This document shows positions 22,101 through 32,059 of a DNA stretch of 64,000 bases, piece by piece (positions within the stretch are counted from its first letter, which is position 1; every line of letters begins with the position of its first letter). Source of the stretch: Pestalotiopsis fici W106-1 (Eukaryota; Ascomycota; Sordariomycetes; Amphisphaeriales; Sporocadaceae); contig NW_006917091.1 in NCBI RefSeq assembly GCF_000516985.1, positions 6,983,521 through 7,047,520 on the forward strand, read 5' to 3'. A model generated the notes under the pieces. It had not been told where the DNA came from. It did not search any database and saw nothing but the letters and a program-made list of their open reading frames with translations. A program made the position numbers and the translations under genes.

Positions 22101-24487
22101 ACACACGCAGTGGTGGCATCCGCGGTATTGTCGAATTGGAGGTGCTTCACCACATACAGAAAGCCGTGGGTGATATCCCCATACAGTGCTTCTTCGACCT
22201 TATCGTGGGAACAAGGCAGGTCTCTACGCTTCAAATTTGAGATGAGATAGTGTCTTACAAATTCACAGTACGGGCGGCCTGGTCGCCTTGGGCCTCGGCA
22301 CAAGGAATTGGACCATCCAAGAATGCATCGACGAGTTTCTGAGGCTGTGCCACGGGGCTTTCACTCAACGTAGCGGGACGGAAATTCCATTGATCGGAGC
22401 GTTTGTCGAAAACTATCATCATTCCAAGTATCAGACATCAACGCTGGAAGATGTGCTCACTCGCGCATTTTCGAGCGACCTGAATCTTTTTGGAGGTGTC
22501 CGGCCCGCTTCTTCATCAACTCCAGCGAAGGTCGCTGTGACGACAACATCCATATCTGCAAACAACACGTACTTGCTCACAAACTACAATCATCCTCGTG
22601 CCAGTCCAAAGCAGAGTATGTAGCAACATTTTTCCGTATTGTGACTGCCATCGACTCGAGACAGCTGACACTGAAACCAGAACACTACCATTTCCAACGT
22701 CCCGAGACTTCCTCATCCGAACTCAAAGTTTGGGAAGCGTGAGTTTCTCCAAGCTACACCTCAAAAGATTTATAGGCTAATCTTTTCAAAGTGCTCGCGC
22801 AACTACGGCGGCACCTCGCTATTTCAAGTCTTTCCATCATGCCCCTTCACGAAAAACATATATTGATGGCGCGGTGTTTCACAATAACCCAGTTCGGCTA
22901 GCTGACTCGGAAAGGAAGATTCTCTGGCCTGACCACAGTTTTCCGGACATACTCTTGTCCCTTGGAACAGGATACTCTGTCGGAGTCACGAGAGCCGAGT
23001 CAGAACATCTGGCAGCTGCTCGAAGAGGGATATTCAACCATGGCCGAACGCTGTACAAGATTCTTCGAAGTAACATGGAACAGACGCTGGATTGCGAGCG
23101 AACATGGGAAGACTATTTTTCCACGGTGGCGAACTCTTTACCGAGACACATGTCTACTTCCAGGTTCATCAGGATCAACCCAGAGATTGGCCAGGTACCA
23201 GCCTTGGACGAGAAGGATAAGATGAACGACTTGCGTAGAAGAACCCATGACGCTATTTACAGAGACCCTCGGATTGAAGAAATTGGTCGACACCTCATTG
23301 CCACGTGCTTTTATTTCGAGCTTCTGGATGCTTCAGAGAGTGGCCAAATTGTCATTTCGGGTAAGTTGATCACTCACCTACCGGCTTGGACTGCAATGTG
23401 TGAAGGTTGTTAATGGAGGGAAACAGGCAAGCTTCAGTGCCGATTGGCCCAAGGGTCCCAAGAGATGCTTCAACTAGGCAAGCAACTCAGAAAGCGTTGC
23501 TTGGGTAACGAAGTCGTCAGTTTCGTGGCCTATATGGAAGGAGACGTGCAGCCTATACACACAATCCTCCTCACAGACCATGAGCTAGAAACAATGATCT
23601 CTAGGAAGAGATTCGACCTTGGGAGGAGAGTATTTTCCATCAAAAGCAAGGTCTTGCCTGTGCACTTCGACATGTACTTCGGTGGTGTCTCGAAGCACCC
23701 AATCAGTGGATTCCCCCGGAGCTTTTTTGATGGTGACACCAGTACGAGCTCTAATGGAGCTTCGCACAAAATGATCACCAGCTCAATGTCGACACGCTAC
23801 ACTCATGGCTCCAGAAGAGCTAAATCAGGAGGTGCATGGCAACCTCCGGATCTAGCAGAGAAAGGCAGTTTGTCCAATCTCAAGCAATACGCCAATCCAA
23901 CACGTATTTTAGGCGACGACGGGCTAGATGAAGGGTTCTTGCCTCATTTCAATCGATCTTCAGTAAACCCGCACAAACCAGCAAATACCACAACGCCTCA
24001 AACCAGGAAAGGTGGTATTCGAGATGCATTCAAAGCCCTACTAATTCCACTGAACACGCGCAAGGTAGGCTCAGAACAACAAACTCCTCTGTCGCCTATC
24101 AAATCACCTGTATATGAGCTACCAGGGGCTGGGTCCTCAGCAGGCCTGGAGGACAAGACCGCGCTTGACGAGCAGCTGTCAATGGCTCATAGCTATTACA
24201 ATGTTCCGCCAGAAGACTACGCAGTGTATCGTCAATGGGTCAACCTCCTCCAGCCAAATGATGCCAAGCTCACAAAGCCTTGGGCTCCTTCTATCGGGCA
24301 AGGTTCTTCAGGGCATTCTCAGTCAAATACATCGGGTACGATTTTCGAAATGGCAGGAGATACAATGTTTCCGGTAGAGATGGACTCAAGGGGAGAAGAG
24401 CCAGAGACGGCAAATGACGTCGCATTGACGACGAATGTACCGGGCACCAACTCTGATTCATCCCTAAACAATCCGGGTTTTTTCTGA
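19143..24487 (+). CDS. Zinc finger-GTPase-RING-patatin phospholipase
   Basis: Eleven exons: 19143-19803, 19854-20457, 20512-20803, 20859-21249, 21313-21623, 21740-22062, 22111-22215, 22269-22615, 22681-22738, 22792-23360, 23427-24487. The protein is 1573 aa. A Ser-rich N terminus is followed by a B-box-like zinc finger (~143-177, CEVC...YCNVC...FCEACW). The G domain has P-loop GQTGAGKS (276-283), a Walker B-like DCEG (337-340) and IIALNASEY. A RING-like cysteine cluster sits at ~790-812 (CFCC, LPCGHVLCTEC). Then comes the patatin domain: oxyanion hole DGGGIRG (860-866), nucleophile elbow GTSTGG with Ser896, and DGA with Asp1056. VWEAARATTAAPRYFKSF is typical of the family. The C-terminal ~500 residues are a disordered tail. 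Patatins hydrolyse phospholipid acyl esters. In fungi and bacteria they serve as immune-type effectors; that use here is inference. The intron in the GTSTGG codon is GC-AG. Confidence 0.9.
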
Positions 24488-24659
24488 GTAAATCACATCC
24501 TTTGTTCTTTTTTTTTCTTTTCTCTCTAATTTTACATATGTATTCACGACAGCAGCACAGGTGGCTCAAATATCACTGCTTCCGGCTATTCTCGGCACCA
24601 CCGATACCAAGACCGACACGGGCATTTATCCAGCAATCGCCAGTAACCTACCAGGGTCC

Positions 24660-25040
24660 GACTTTGTTTTCAAAGATCCACTGCCACCCGGATTCTGCAG
24701 GCGTTACTGGCGGCAACGTCTGTGCTCACTTTGCTGAGCTGGTCGCTCGGCGCTGAGAAGCCCATGCTGCCGCAACCTCCGACGAGCATTGCTAGCGTCC
24801 TTGCGCTATTAGTAGGAGGCAATGTGCTGGAGCATATATACAGGGACGATATGGGTGACTGCCAGACTTTGGAGGAGGCGAAATCGCTTTTTTCTGATGA
24901 CTTGAGGTTTCGACTGGGTTGGGGGGCTAGGCGAGAACGATGAGCCTGGTGCTTCAGGGCGTTTTGGGATCTGGACTGTTCAACGCACGCCAGTCGATAC
25001 AGACTCGTATGATACTTCTCTGGACGATGAAATTGTTTGA
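24660..25040 (+). pseudogene. 3' relic of a DUF3433-type membrane protein
   Basis: From about 24670 one frame reads as a membrane segment (ILQALLAATSVLTLLSWSL) followed by LPQPPTSIASVLALLVGGN, the pattern seen near the C terminus of DUF3433 membrane proteins. It ends early at 24941-24943. The adjacent frame continues after a G6 run near 24920-24926 (GENDEPGASGRFGIWTV) to TGA 25038-25040. An indel in that G run accounts for the break. The large N-terminal body of such proteins is absent. Family assignment is from pattern memory. Confidence 0.45.
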
Positions 25041-25126
25041 TTTGAAATGGGCTGAAAGGGGAACTGGGCACATGGAGGCACAATAATGATTATTAGTATT
25101 AAGGTCCATCCGCTTATTCTTAGCCC

Positions 25127-25489
25127 CGAATCAGTACTCAGGTGGATGACTACTGGGGAATCCTCGGTGTTATATGTTTTTTGCCTTTTTTTGTTTCTCG
25201 ACTTATTAACCAGTCGTAATTCAGACCGGATAACGGCTTTAAATTTTAGTGATTTTACTTTATGGAAGGTGGGTGTTGCGATAGGTATTAGGTAGTTAGC
25301 AAAATGCTTAATGGAAGGGGATATGCGTGGATTTATTTAAAACGATCTCGTTCCTCCACACGAATATACACCGCCTAGTCACTTAAAATATCATTTAATT
25401 AATACTCCCAAATCTCTTTGGATTAAATTAATTTATTTATAAAATAAAAAATCAACTCGACCTTGGCTATTTACCAGCTTTAATCTGCG
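25127..25489 (+). repeat. Decayed copy of the GMC-gene 3' flank and 5S end
   Basis: Starts with the last ~51 nt of a 5S gene (25127-25177), continues through its 3' flank and ends with the last codons of the GMC gene. It aligns in the same orientation with 31730-32059. Most differences are C in the other copy to T here, or G to A; for example CAGTCACTCAAAATATCACT there is TAGTCACTTAAAATATCATT here. One extra stretch of about 30 bp is present near 25327-25360. This pattern fits repeat-induced point mutation. Confidence 0.75.
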
Positions 25490-25598
25490 TATTCCAGATT
25501 ATTGGCTTTTACGACGACCGATCCAGTGCTGGTATGCCAGCCATTTGTATTATCAGCTTGAAATGCCAATTAAAAGATAAAAATCAAAAAGACCAAAA

Positions 25599-25717
25599 AC
25601 ATACAACACCGAGGATTCCCCAGTGGTCACCCACCTGAGTACTGATTCGGCGATTAGTTGCTTAATTAGGGCAGAGCGAACGGGATGCCATGCTTTCAAC
25701 TATCCGTGGTCGTATGT
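25599..25717 (-). rRNA. 5S ribosomal RNA gene, copy 3
   Basis: Complete 119-nt copy on the minus strand, differing from copy 1 by about two bases (CACGGATAG for CACAGATAG, GAAAGCATG for GAAAACATG). Helix I ends are intact. Downstream of the 3' end the T run is poor (TTTTTGGTC), so termination may be weaker. Confidence 0.85.
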
Positions 25718-25856
25718 GACAATCAGACCAGTAAGCTGATATTATATTCTACATGAGAAATGCCCAAAATAAAGAGTAAATTTCAAGATGGTCTTCATTA
25801 TACATCTACGAAAATAATTGTGAACAAACAGACTTGGTGACCCGGCAAGGCAACGC
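25599..25856 (-). repeat. 5S gene plus upstream flank, inverted-repeat copy B
   Basis: Partner of 17535-17783 in opposite orientation. The homology covers the 5S gene and roughly 140 bp of its upstream flank and fades near GACTTGGTGACCC (about 25841-25853). Confidence 0.75.
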
Positions 25857-25990
25857 GGGTTGCTGGTAAGGCTTGCGTTGGGGGACGAGGGTTGCCCATT
25901 TGCTTGCCGCACTTGAAGAAGAAGAAAAAAAAGACCATTCCACCAATGTACCCACTACCCGTCCGACCATGTGTCCTAAGCTATGGCTTT

Positions 25991-26426
25991 TTAGAGCCAG
26001 AGCAGCGACGAGGCGTTGGTGAAAGCCGGGCAGCCCGTCTCCCCGAAATGAATATCGAAATGGGTCGATTTCTCATTGCATCCGGTGACATTGAAGATGC
26101 GCGCTATATTGATACTCCCAAGTCAGCTTCCTGCAGTCGCAGTGTTTACATCGAAACAAGTGTGTGTACAATGTCTTACCGTCGGACTGCGCCGTGTTGG
26201 ACAGGACGCTGAAGAATTTGGCGCTGGCCGGCTCGTGCAGGTTGAAACAGCCTCCATCCGCGGGCTTGGAGACGGTGTCGGTCGCGAGAGGGGTGCCACT
26301 GCAAGAACTGTCGGGGAACCAACCGATGCTGATGACGCCAGCCGTGACCTGACGGGACTCGGAGCCGGGCATGGCTTGGACGCCGGCCAGAGCGAGGAGA
26401 GTGACGACGCTGGTGGTGAGCTGCAT
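25991..26426 (-). CDS. Small secreted cysteine-containing protein
   Basis: Exons 26180-26426 and 25991-26103; intron 26104-26179 runs GTAAGA to ATATAG with a GCTGAC branch site. The protein is 119 aa. Signal peptide of ~18 residues (MQLTTSVVTLLALAGVQA). The mature part has four cysteines (DSSCSGT, GGCFNL, TGCNEKS, TGCPAF) and ends in SSLLWL. Unspliced reading gives an implausible tail, whereas the spliced frame restores evenly spaced cysteines. A TATAAATA box lies about 115 nt upstream. Fungal proteins of this size and pattern are often secreted effectors or wall-associated factors. No specific family is recognised. Confidence 0.75.
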
Positions 26427-26541
26427 GATGATATGTGTGTTTTAGTTCAAGGTTCTGGAAATGGAAGATATCTGTGTTTATGATCTGGATCGCTGATGAT
26501 GTGAAAACGTTTTGGTAGAAAACAGAGCAAAAACGCTGGCA

Positions 26542-26549
26542 TATTTATA
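26542..26549 (-). promoter_or_regulatory. TATA box of the small secreted protein gene
   Basis: TATAAATA on the minus strand, about 116 nt before ATG 26426. The same octamer sits ~97 nt before the secreted gene at 4824. Confidence 0.4.
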
Positions 26550-28121
26550 CTTCTCAAGAGAGGTGATCTTCACATCAAATGCGCATTTCGGCCAAGCCAC
26601 CATCACCAGACCGTATACATGCTGAGAGGCTTTTATTACTGTCAGACGATCCAAAGTTGGAAGTCTGGATCAATGGCATCACTGGTGATCAAAGTTGCTC
26701 AAAAAGGTTATAAGAATGAAAGCCCAAGCGCTGCCGATGATGAACCCCAGTCTGCACAGAAGATGGAAACTACAATGCCCATGGCAGTGATATCAAGTCC
26801 ACATGAGATGTATCGCAATGGGCGCTCTTTTATTCCGAATTCATCTAGTTTGGGCTTCTATTGCCCGGTTCAACGCACCTTGAAAAAATTCTGGAGATAT
26901 GATGGAATTTCGGTCTGGGAAACCTGGTTCAAGGGCTTTCGTGTTGAAAAGAACAATCGTCAAGGACTCATCGCCGAGTGCCATGTAATACTCTGACGGT
27001 ACTGACCAGTGTGTCTGTTCGTTTGCCACTTTCTTCGATCATGGATAAGTATGCAATCGAGAGGCGGTTGCTACCTAGGCACAAATTGCATAAATGCTGC
27101 GCTTGACTGCTTTTGTTCCTGGGAAGCAAATGAACCAAGTAAAATTGATCAAAACTTTTACTCAACGCGATCTGGCGGAGGTAACTCTAATTACATGCTG
27201 GAGGAAATCCAAAAGGGAAAAACACAAATGAGTGGGCATCAGGAGATTCCCCTACTCACCCAAGGGCTCGAGATTCTGCACCCTAACATCTGGCCATGCA
27301 GGCGGGACGTCTGAACCTTCAGGCCGCTCGACCACGAAACCAAGCATCCTGTGTCAGGTACCCGGTGACTGGTCATTTGTTGAAAAATCGGTGCACTATT
27401 GGACTTGTCACTTGATATGCCTTTGAGCTCTGGTTGGGTGGGGGACGTGGGTGTTTGGGAGCCGGGCGGGCAAACGCAGACCTTCGGTAGTAGCTACATA
27501 CATATCTTTTCAGAGTGCATTTCTATTCTGTGGCGTCTTGGCGAGTACGTCCCATTGTGTCGTCTTCGCCGTTGTGAGTGGTAATATTCTACTTCCACGA
27601 CGTCAATTCACACTCGGTAAGTCGCATATTCCTGACTTCGAACAACAGCACGATGACGCACAAACCCAGCAGCTTTTATCGCCTGAAACGGATAGTCTCT
27701 TGATGCCCTTATTCTTTGGAAGTCTCAAGACGATATTTCAGCCTCCTTACCAGTGATACCCTTTCCTCGGGTCGTACTAAAGTCTGACAATAGCCAGCTT
27801 TGCGCACTCGTTGACTTTGCATAGGGCTGAGTCTTGATCAAGTCCGACGAATCACGACACAGAACCAAATAGACGCAAACCATGGTTGTCTCAGACCATG
27901 TGATGTCGTACAAAACGCCATTTGCCTCATTTGAGCTAGAAATAGCCATGATTGGACAAAGAGACTCGTGTGTCACATAGAAAGAACCGGTGCGGAGATC
28001 AGAACCTGATTGTTTCAATTGATCTGAGTGTCTTTACAATTTTCATTACTATTATAATTATCCCCCGCACGCTTCCCAAGTGTACCAGGGAAGGCGCACG
28101 CACTCCTCGCTATTTTACTTA
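26550..28121. other. 1.6-kb spacer, no gene seen
   Basis: Only short unrelated frames on both strands. No domain, repeat or RNA gene is recognised. Confidence 0.4.
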
Positions 28122-29509
28122 TTACGTCTCAGAGCCGTATGGTGCATAAGTAGGAGCCGTGGTACCATCACACGAGTACTGGACGAGGTAGTCGCTCGTG
28201 GAGCTGCTCGCGCTCAGGACGACAGTGCCGTCAGGTGCAGTGACCTGCACATTGAAGCCGAAAGGACCGTCACCCTGGCTGAACAGGATGCGAATCGGAA
28301 TGTACTCTCCAGCCGTGGCAGTGTAGGTACCGACAATGCTGCCGCCGCCACCGGAGCCGGCGCCGAGCTCGGGGTACGTCACATCCAACAGCGCGTTGGC
28401 ACGGGTCCAGCCAGAATAAGCAGTAGCTCCAGCCCATACGAGGACAATGTCATCTGCGCTGGTGATCTGGAAGGTGAAAGATCCAGTCTGGCCTGCGTAG
28501 AGGTAACCGCGGTAGTTGAGCGCAATGTTGTTGCAGTTCTCCGTGTAGCCGTAGAAGCTGAAGGTGGACGAGGTGTACGGGCAGGAGCCGCTGATACCGC
28601 CAGCAGAGCCAGCAACGCCCGAGACGGTCGGTGTCTGAGTCTTGAAGTAGGTAGGATCGAACTGCGAGTACGACCCGTCCGAGTTCACGCCAAATGGCGA
28701 GACATAGTATGCAAACTGTGCGCCCTGGTTGGAGCAAGACAGATCAGGGGTCGGGCTGGGGCAGTAGATGTCTGTCGAAGTGGGAGTGACAGTAACTGTG
28801 GTGCTCTGTGTGCATATAATCAGTAAGATATCAAGTTTTGTTCAATGATTGAACTTACAGGTGTGGTCACCGGGGTGTAGTAGGGGGTGGTAAGCGGCGT
28901 AGTTGTGGTTGTAGCCGCGACGAGGGTAGTTACAGAGGTCGTCGGGTACACACTCGACACAATAGTACTCGTGCTGGTTGGGGTGGGGACCTGGAGACAG
29001 CTGCAAGCCAGAGAGACAGCAGTGGCAGCGAGGTTCTTCAGGCAGTCCGGCGTGGGTATGCTGGACTTGGTCGAAGTTGCAATGGTTGTGGTAGACGACT
29101 TGCTAGTAGTCTTGAGTCCTCGCTTCTCAGGTGCCGTGCTGATACAGGTTGTCACCGTCACGGCGTCTGCGGTGGCCGTGTACGTGACGGTGGGAGCAGT
29201 GACGGTGTCCAAGGTCACCGTGGGGACGGTAGAAGTCTCGGCAGTGACAGTGTCGGTACCAGTGGTACTCGTGATCGTGCTGCTGAGGTAGCTGGTGCTT
29301 GTCGACGTCGTGTAGACGGTCGACGTCTGGATGCCCAAGTAGCTGGAACAGAACGGACTGGCTGAAGCAGCAGCAGAAAGTGCTGTTACCACTGAGTCAA
29401 TGACCAGGCAGGCAAGATTGCCAGTGCGCTCCTCAAGTTCGGCCTGCGCTGCTGGCAAGGCCATGACTGAGGAAGCGCCCAGAAGGGCAGCGGTGAAGGT
29501 GTAACGCAT
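28122..29509 (-). CDS. GLEYA-domain adhesin-like secreted protein
   Basis: Exons 28859-29509 and 28122-28805; intron 28806-28858 (53 nt, GTAAGT to CACAG). The protein is 444 aa. Signal peptide about 1-23 (LLGASSVMALPAAQA). The N-terminal half is Thr/Ser/Val-rich (TVTLDTVTAPTVTYTATADA), a likely O-glycosylated stalk with a few cysteines. The C-terminal half is a PA14-like GLEYA domain: FSFYGYTENCNNIALNYRGY, TGSFTFQITSADDIVLVWAG, EYIPIRILFSQGDGPFGFNV and a final DYLVQYSC. GLEYA domains bind glycans in yeast flocculins. No GPI signal is visible at the C terminus, so it may be soluble or held by the stalk. A MITE-like element sits ~450 bp upstream of the start. Confidence 0.88.
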
Positions 29510-29955
29510 CTTGGACTATATTGGTCGAGACTGGAGAGAAGAGGCTTGCCACTGATGATCTCTCAAGGAAGATTGATACTCGCATCGATACTTATACATT
29601 TTTTTCTTCCCCATCGTGGTCAGTTATTCACTTTGGTCCCGACTATGGCGGCTGCCAATTGACAGCGACCAAGAACATGGTCGAAGAGGCCTACACTGCT
29701 GAAAGCTGACATGCTCTCCAGTGCAGCTGAGATGTCGATAGTCGCTAGTATAGGTCGAGAAAAAATTCATCTGTCTGCAGGCTGATCTGGCACCAATCTC
29801 AATTCATCGAGATGAAATGGTGGACATCGCCCAATTTGTGTAGTTCCAGCTCGCAAAGGGTCCAAAAGGGCGCAGCTTATTCCCCTGTTGGCTTGTCAAG
29901 GGTCTTGTCAGCGGTGCAGGGCGACTAGAAAAGAATGCAGAAAACAAAGCTGGAC

Positions 29956-30738
29956 TACAGAGCTCCATAGCGACGCTTGTTGCAAAATGGATAAAACAGG
30001 CAAGTTGGAGTACGCGCACCCCACTACACACCTATGGATAAGTCGATAACAGCCACTGCAGCCACAAATACGTATTGCACCAACTGCACTTACTGGATTT
30101 GCACCCACTGCACTGCACCCACTGTATTGCACCCACTGGACTTGCACCCACTGGACTTGCACCCACTGGACTTGCACCCACTGGACTTGCACCCACTGGA
30201 CTTGCACCCACTGCACTGCACCCACTGCACTGCACCCACTGGATTTGCACCACTGGACTTGCACCAACTGCACTTGCACCAACTGCACTGCACTAATTGC
30301 ATTATACTAATTATATTGCACCTTTGCATTTATTGCTATATTTATTAATAATACAATATAATTAAAAATATAATATAATAAATATAATATAATAAATGCA
30401 AAGGTGCAATATAATTAGTATAGTGCAATTAGTGCAGTATAATTAGTGCAGTGCAGTAGGTGCAGTCTAGTGGGTGCAGTCCAGTGGGTGCAAGTCCAAT
30501 AGGTGCAAGTCCAGTGGGTGCGATACGTATTTGTGGCTGTCGCATGCTTTTTATGGTGTATAGTGCTTTACGGATTATATTGCTTTAACGAATTTTATTA
30601 TTATAATTTAGTTGGCGACGATTGATTTAGAATGACTTACGTAATTATTAGTGGCTATAAAAAGGAGGGAGGGTAAGTCTAATAGTGTTTTTTGGTGTAA
30701 AATCCATTTTGCAACAAGCGTCGCTATGGAGCTCTGTA
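29956..30738. mobile_element. MITE-like element with 37-bp terminal inverted repeats
   Basis: 29956-29992 and 30702-30738 are perfect 37-bp inverted repeats (TACAGAGCTCCATAGCGACG at the outer end). CTGGAC occurs immediately outside both ends (29950-29955 and 30739-30744), as expected for a 6-bp target-site duplication. There is no transposase frame inside. The interior holds a 15-bp minisatellite and a long imperfect hairpin. A non-autonomous DNA transposon is the simplest reading; the superfamily is not evident. Confidence 0.75.
30068..30540. repeat. Minisatellite and large imperfect hairpin
   Basis: The left side contains a 15-bp unit CTTGCACCCACTGGA, four perfect copies at 30141-30200 with degenerate copies around them. 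About 30288-30347 and 30376-30437 are near-perfect inverted arms (CACTAATTGCA, ATTATATTGCACCTTTGCAT) around an AT-rich loop. The inverse of the minisatellite recurs near 30455-30520, and CAGCCACAAATACGTAT pairs at both outer ends. Confidence 0.85.
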
Positions 30739-30744
30739 CTGGAC

Positions 30745-31661
30745 GCCCCACCGCGCCGAGTTTGCGGGGGAGCTGAAATAGAGATTGGATCGCACTATAA
30801 ACCCAAAAACGGACACCTGGTCAATGCTAGTATAGAGCTGATCACTGCTCAGTCTGCTTGGCAGGGGATTCTAGACTTACAAGTCCCGGCATGTCTGCGG
30901 CAAATATTCCAACTTGGGTATTTGCCTCGTAGCATTATTCTCAGTTTGGTAGATATGGCCATGCTGAAAAAAGGTCGCCGAATAGTGTCTCTTCCAAAGG
31001 TGCCTGCGAGGCGCTATACGAGAATTGGTTCAGCATCGCAGATGCGGTGGGGTCTTGGGGAACATCGCCCAGAAAATGGCTCTCGAGGGTTTCCTGCCGT
31101 GGACAAGGCATGTATGGCAAACGACGAGTCTCGATCTGGCTGTTTGTTTTGTGGAAGGCCGTTCTCGATGGCTCGCGTGTTCTGATGTGCCGGATGCCTT
31201 GCATCCCGAATCAAGGCCTGCATTGGTGTGCCTGTCCCAAATCCAGTGGCTGTCTGCGCCGCGGGGGACTTGTACTGCTTCGCAACCCAGGTGTGTCAGC
31301 TGACGATCAAATCTAATATGGGTGCCAGAAATTGGCATCTCGAGAGAAAGCATCTGGAATGCTGCGTGGTTCTTACCTGCAACTGCTCCGATGTTCCAAT
31401 GCCAGAAGCTGGGCTGGACAAATTCTGCCAATCTGGCAACAGGCCGTGGAGTATGCCATCCTGCCGCCTGGTGCCGGCACGCATAACTTATTGTCTCTAG
31501 TGTTGGCATGATTCGTTTTCCGCAATCAACTTGGTCCCTCTGATGACCATTGATTTACGCTTAATCCTTTCGTGAGTTATAATTCTATGTATCCTCGAAT
31601 CTTGCTCGTTGCCCACCGCTTCTTTTTTACAATATAGGTTAGCTTGGCGACTGAAACCTGC
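30745..31661. other. Spacer, no gene recognised
   Basis: Several overlapping frames of 70-166 codons occur on both strands, with none of known family. Cysteine-rich plus-strand stretches near 31180-31420 may be a decayed gene, but I cannot place it. Confidence 0.35.
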
Positions 31662-31780
31662 ACATACGACCATAGATAGTTGAAAACATGGCATCCCGTT
31701 CGCTCTGCCCTAATTAAGCAACTAATCGCCGAATCAGTACTCAGGTGGGTGACCACTGGGGAATCCTCGGTGTTGTATGT
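31662..31780 (+). rRNA. 5S ribosomal RNA gene, copy 2
   Basis: 119 nt, nearly identical to copy 1 (CATAGATAG for CACAGATAG). Helix I ends pair and a short T run follows. It lies head-on to the GMC gene, whose stop codon is about 260 bp downstream. Confidence 0.88.
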
Positions 31781-32059
31781 TTTTGCCATTTTTCTCTTCT
31801 TGACTCATTAACCAGTCGGTCATTAGACCGGACAACGGCTTTAAATTTTGGTCGTTCTACTTTGTGGAAGGTGGGTGTTGCGACAGGTATTATGTAGATA
31901 GCAGGGTGCTTGATGGAAGGGGATATCACACGAACATACATCGCCCAGTCACTCAAAATATCACTCAGTTAATACTTCAAAGTCTGTTTGGATTAAATCA
32001 ATCTATTCATGAAGTGGAAAATCAACTCGACCTTGCCTATTTACCAGCTCTAATCTGCG
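31730..32059 (+). repeat. 5S end to GMC 3' end, better-preserved copy
   Basis: Counterpart of 25127-25489. It contains the 3' part of 5S copy 2, the spacer and the last ~7 codons of the GMC gene. C and G are kept at most sites where the other copy has T or A. Confidence 0.75.

Noticed and set aside
22216..22225. GT donor at 22221 for the seventh patatin intron
   Set aside because: It shifts frame and removes the GTSTGG elbow; the GC donor keeps both.
28080..28826. 248-codon plus frame opposite the GLEYA gene
   Set aside because: Antisense shadow; codon pattern and domain match are on the minus strand.
30141..30215. Possible CRISPR-like array
   Set aside because: 15-bp units without unique spacers, in a eukaryotic genome; it is a minisatellite.
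30745..31500. Cysteine-rich frames resembling a CFEM or chitin-binding protein
   Set aside because: Cysteine spacing does not fit and frames change repeatedly; no start or signal peptide.
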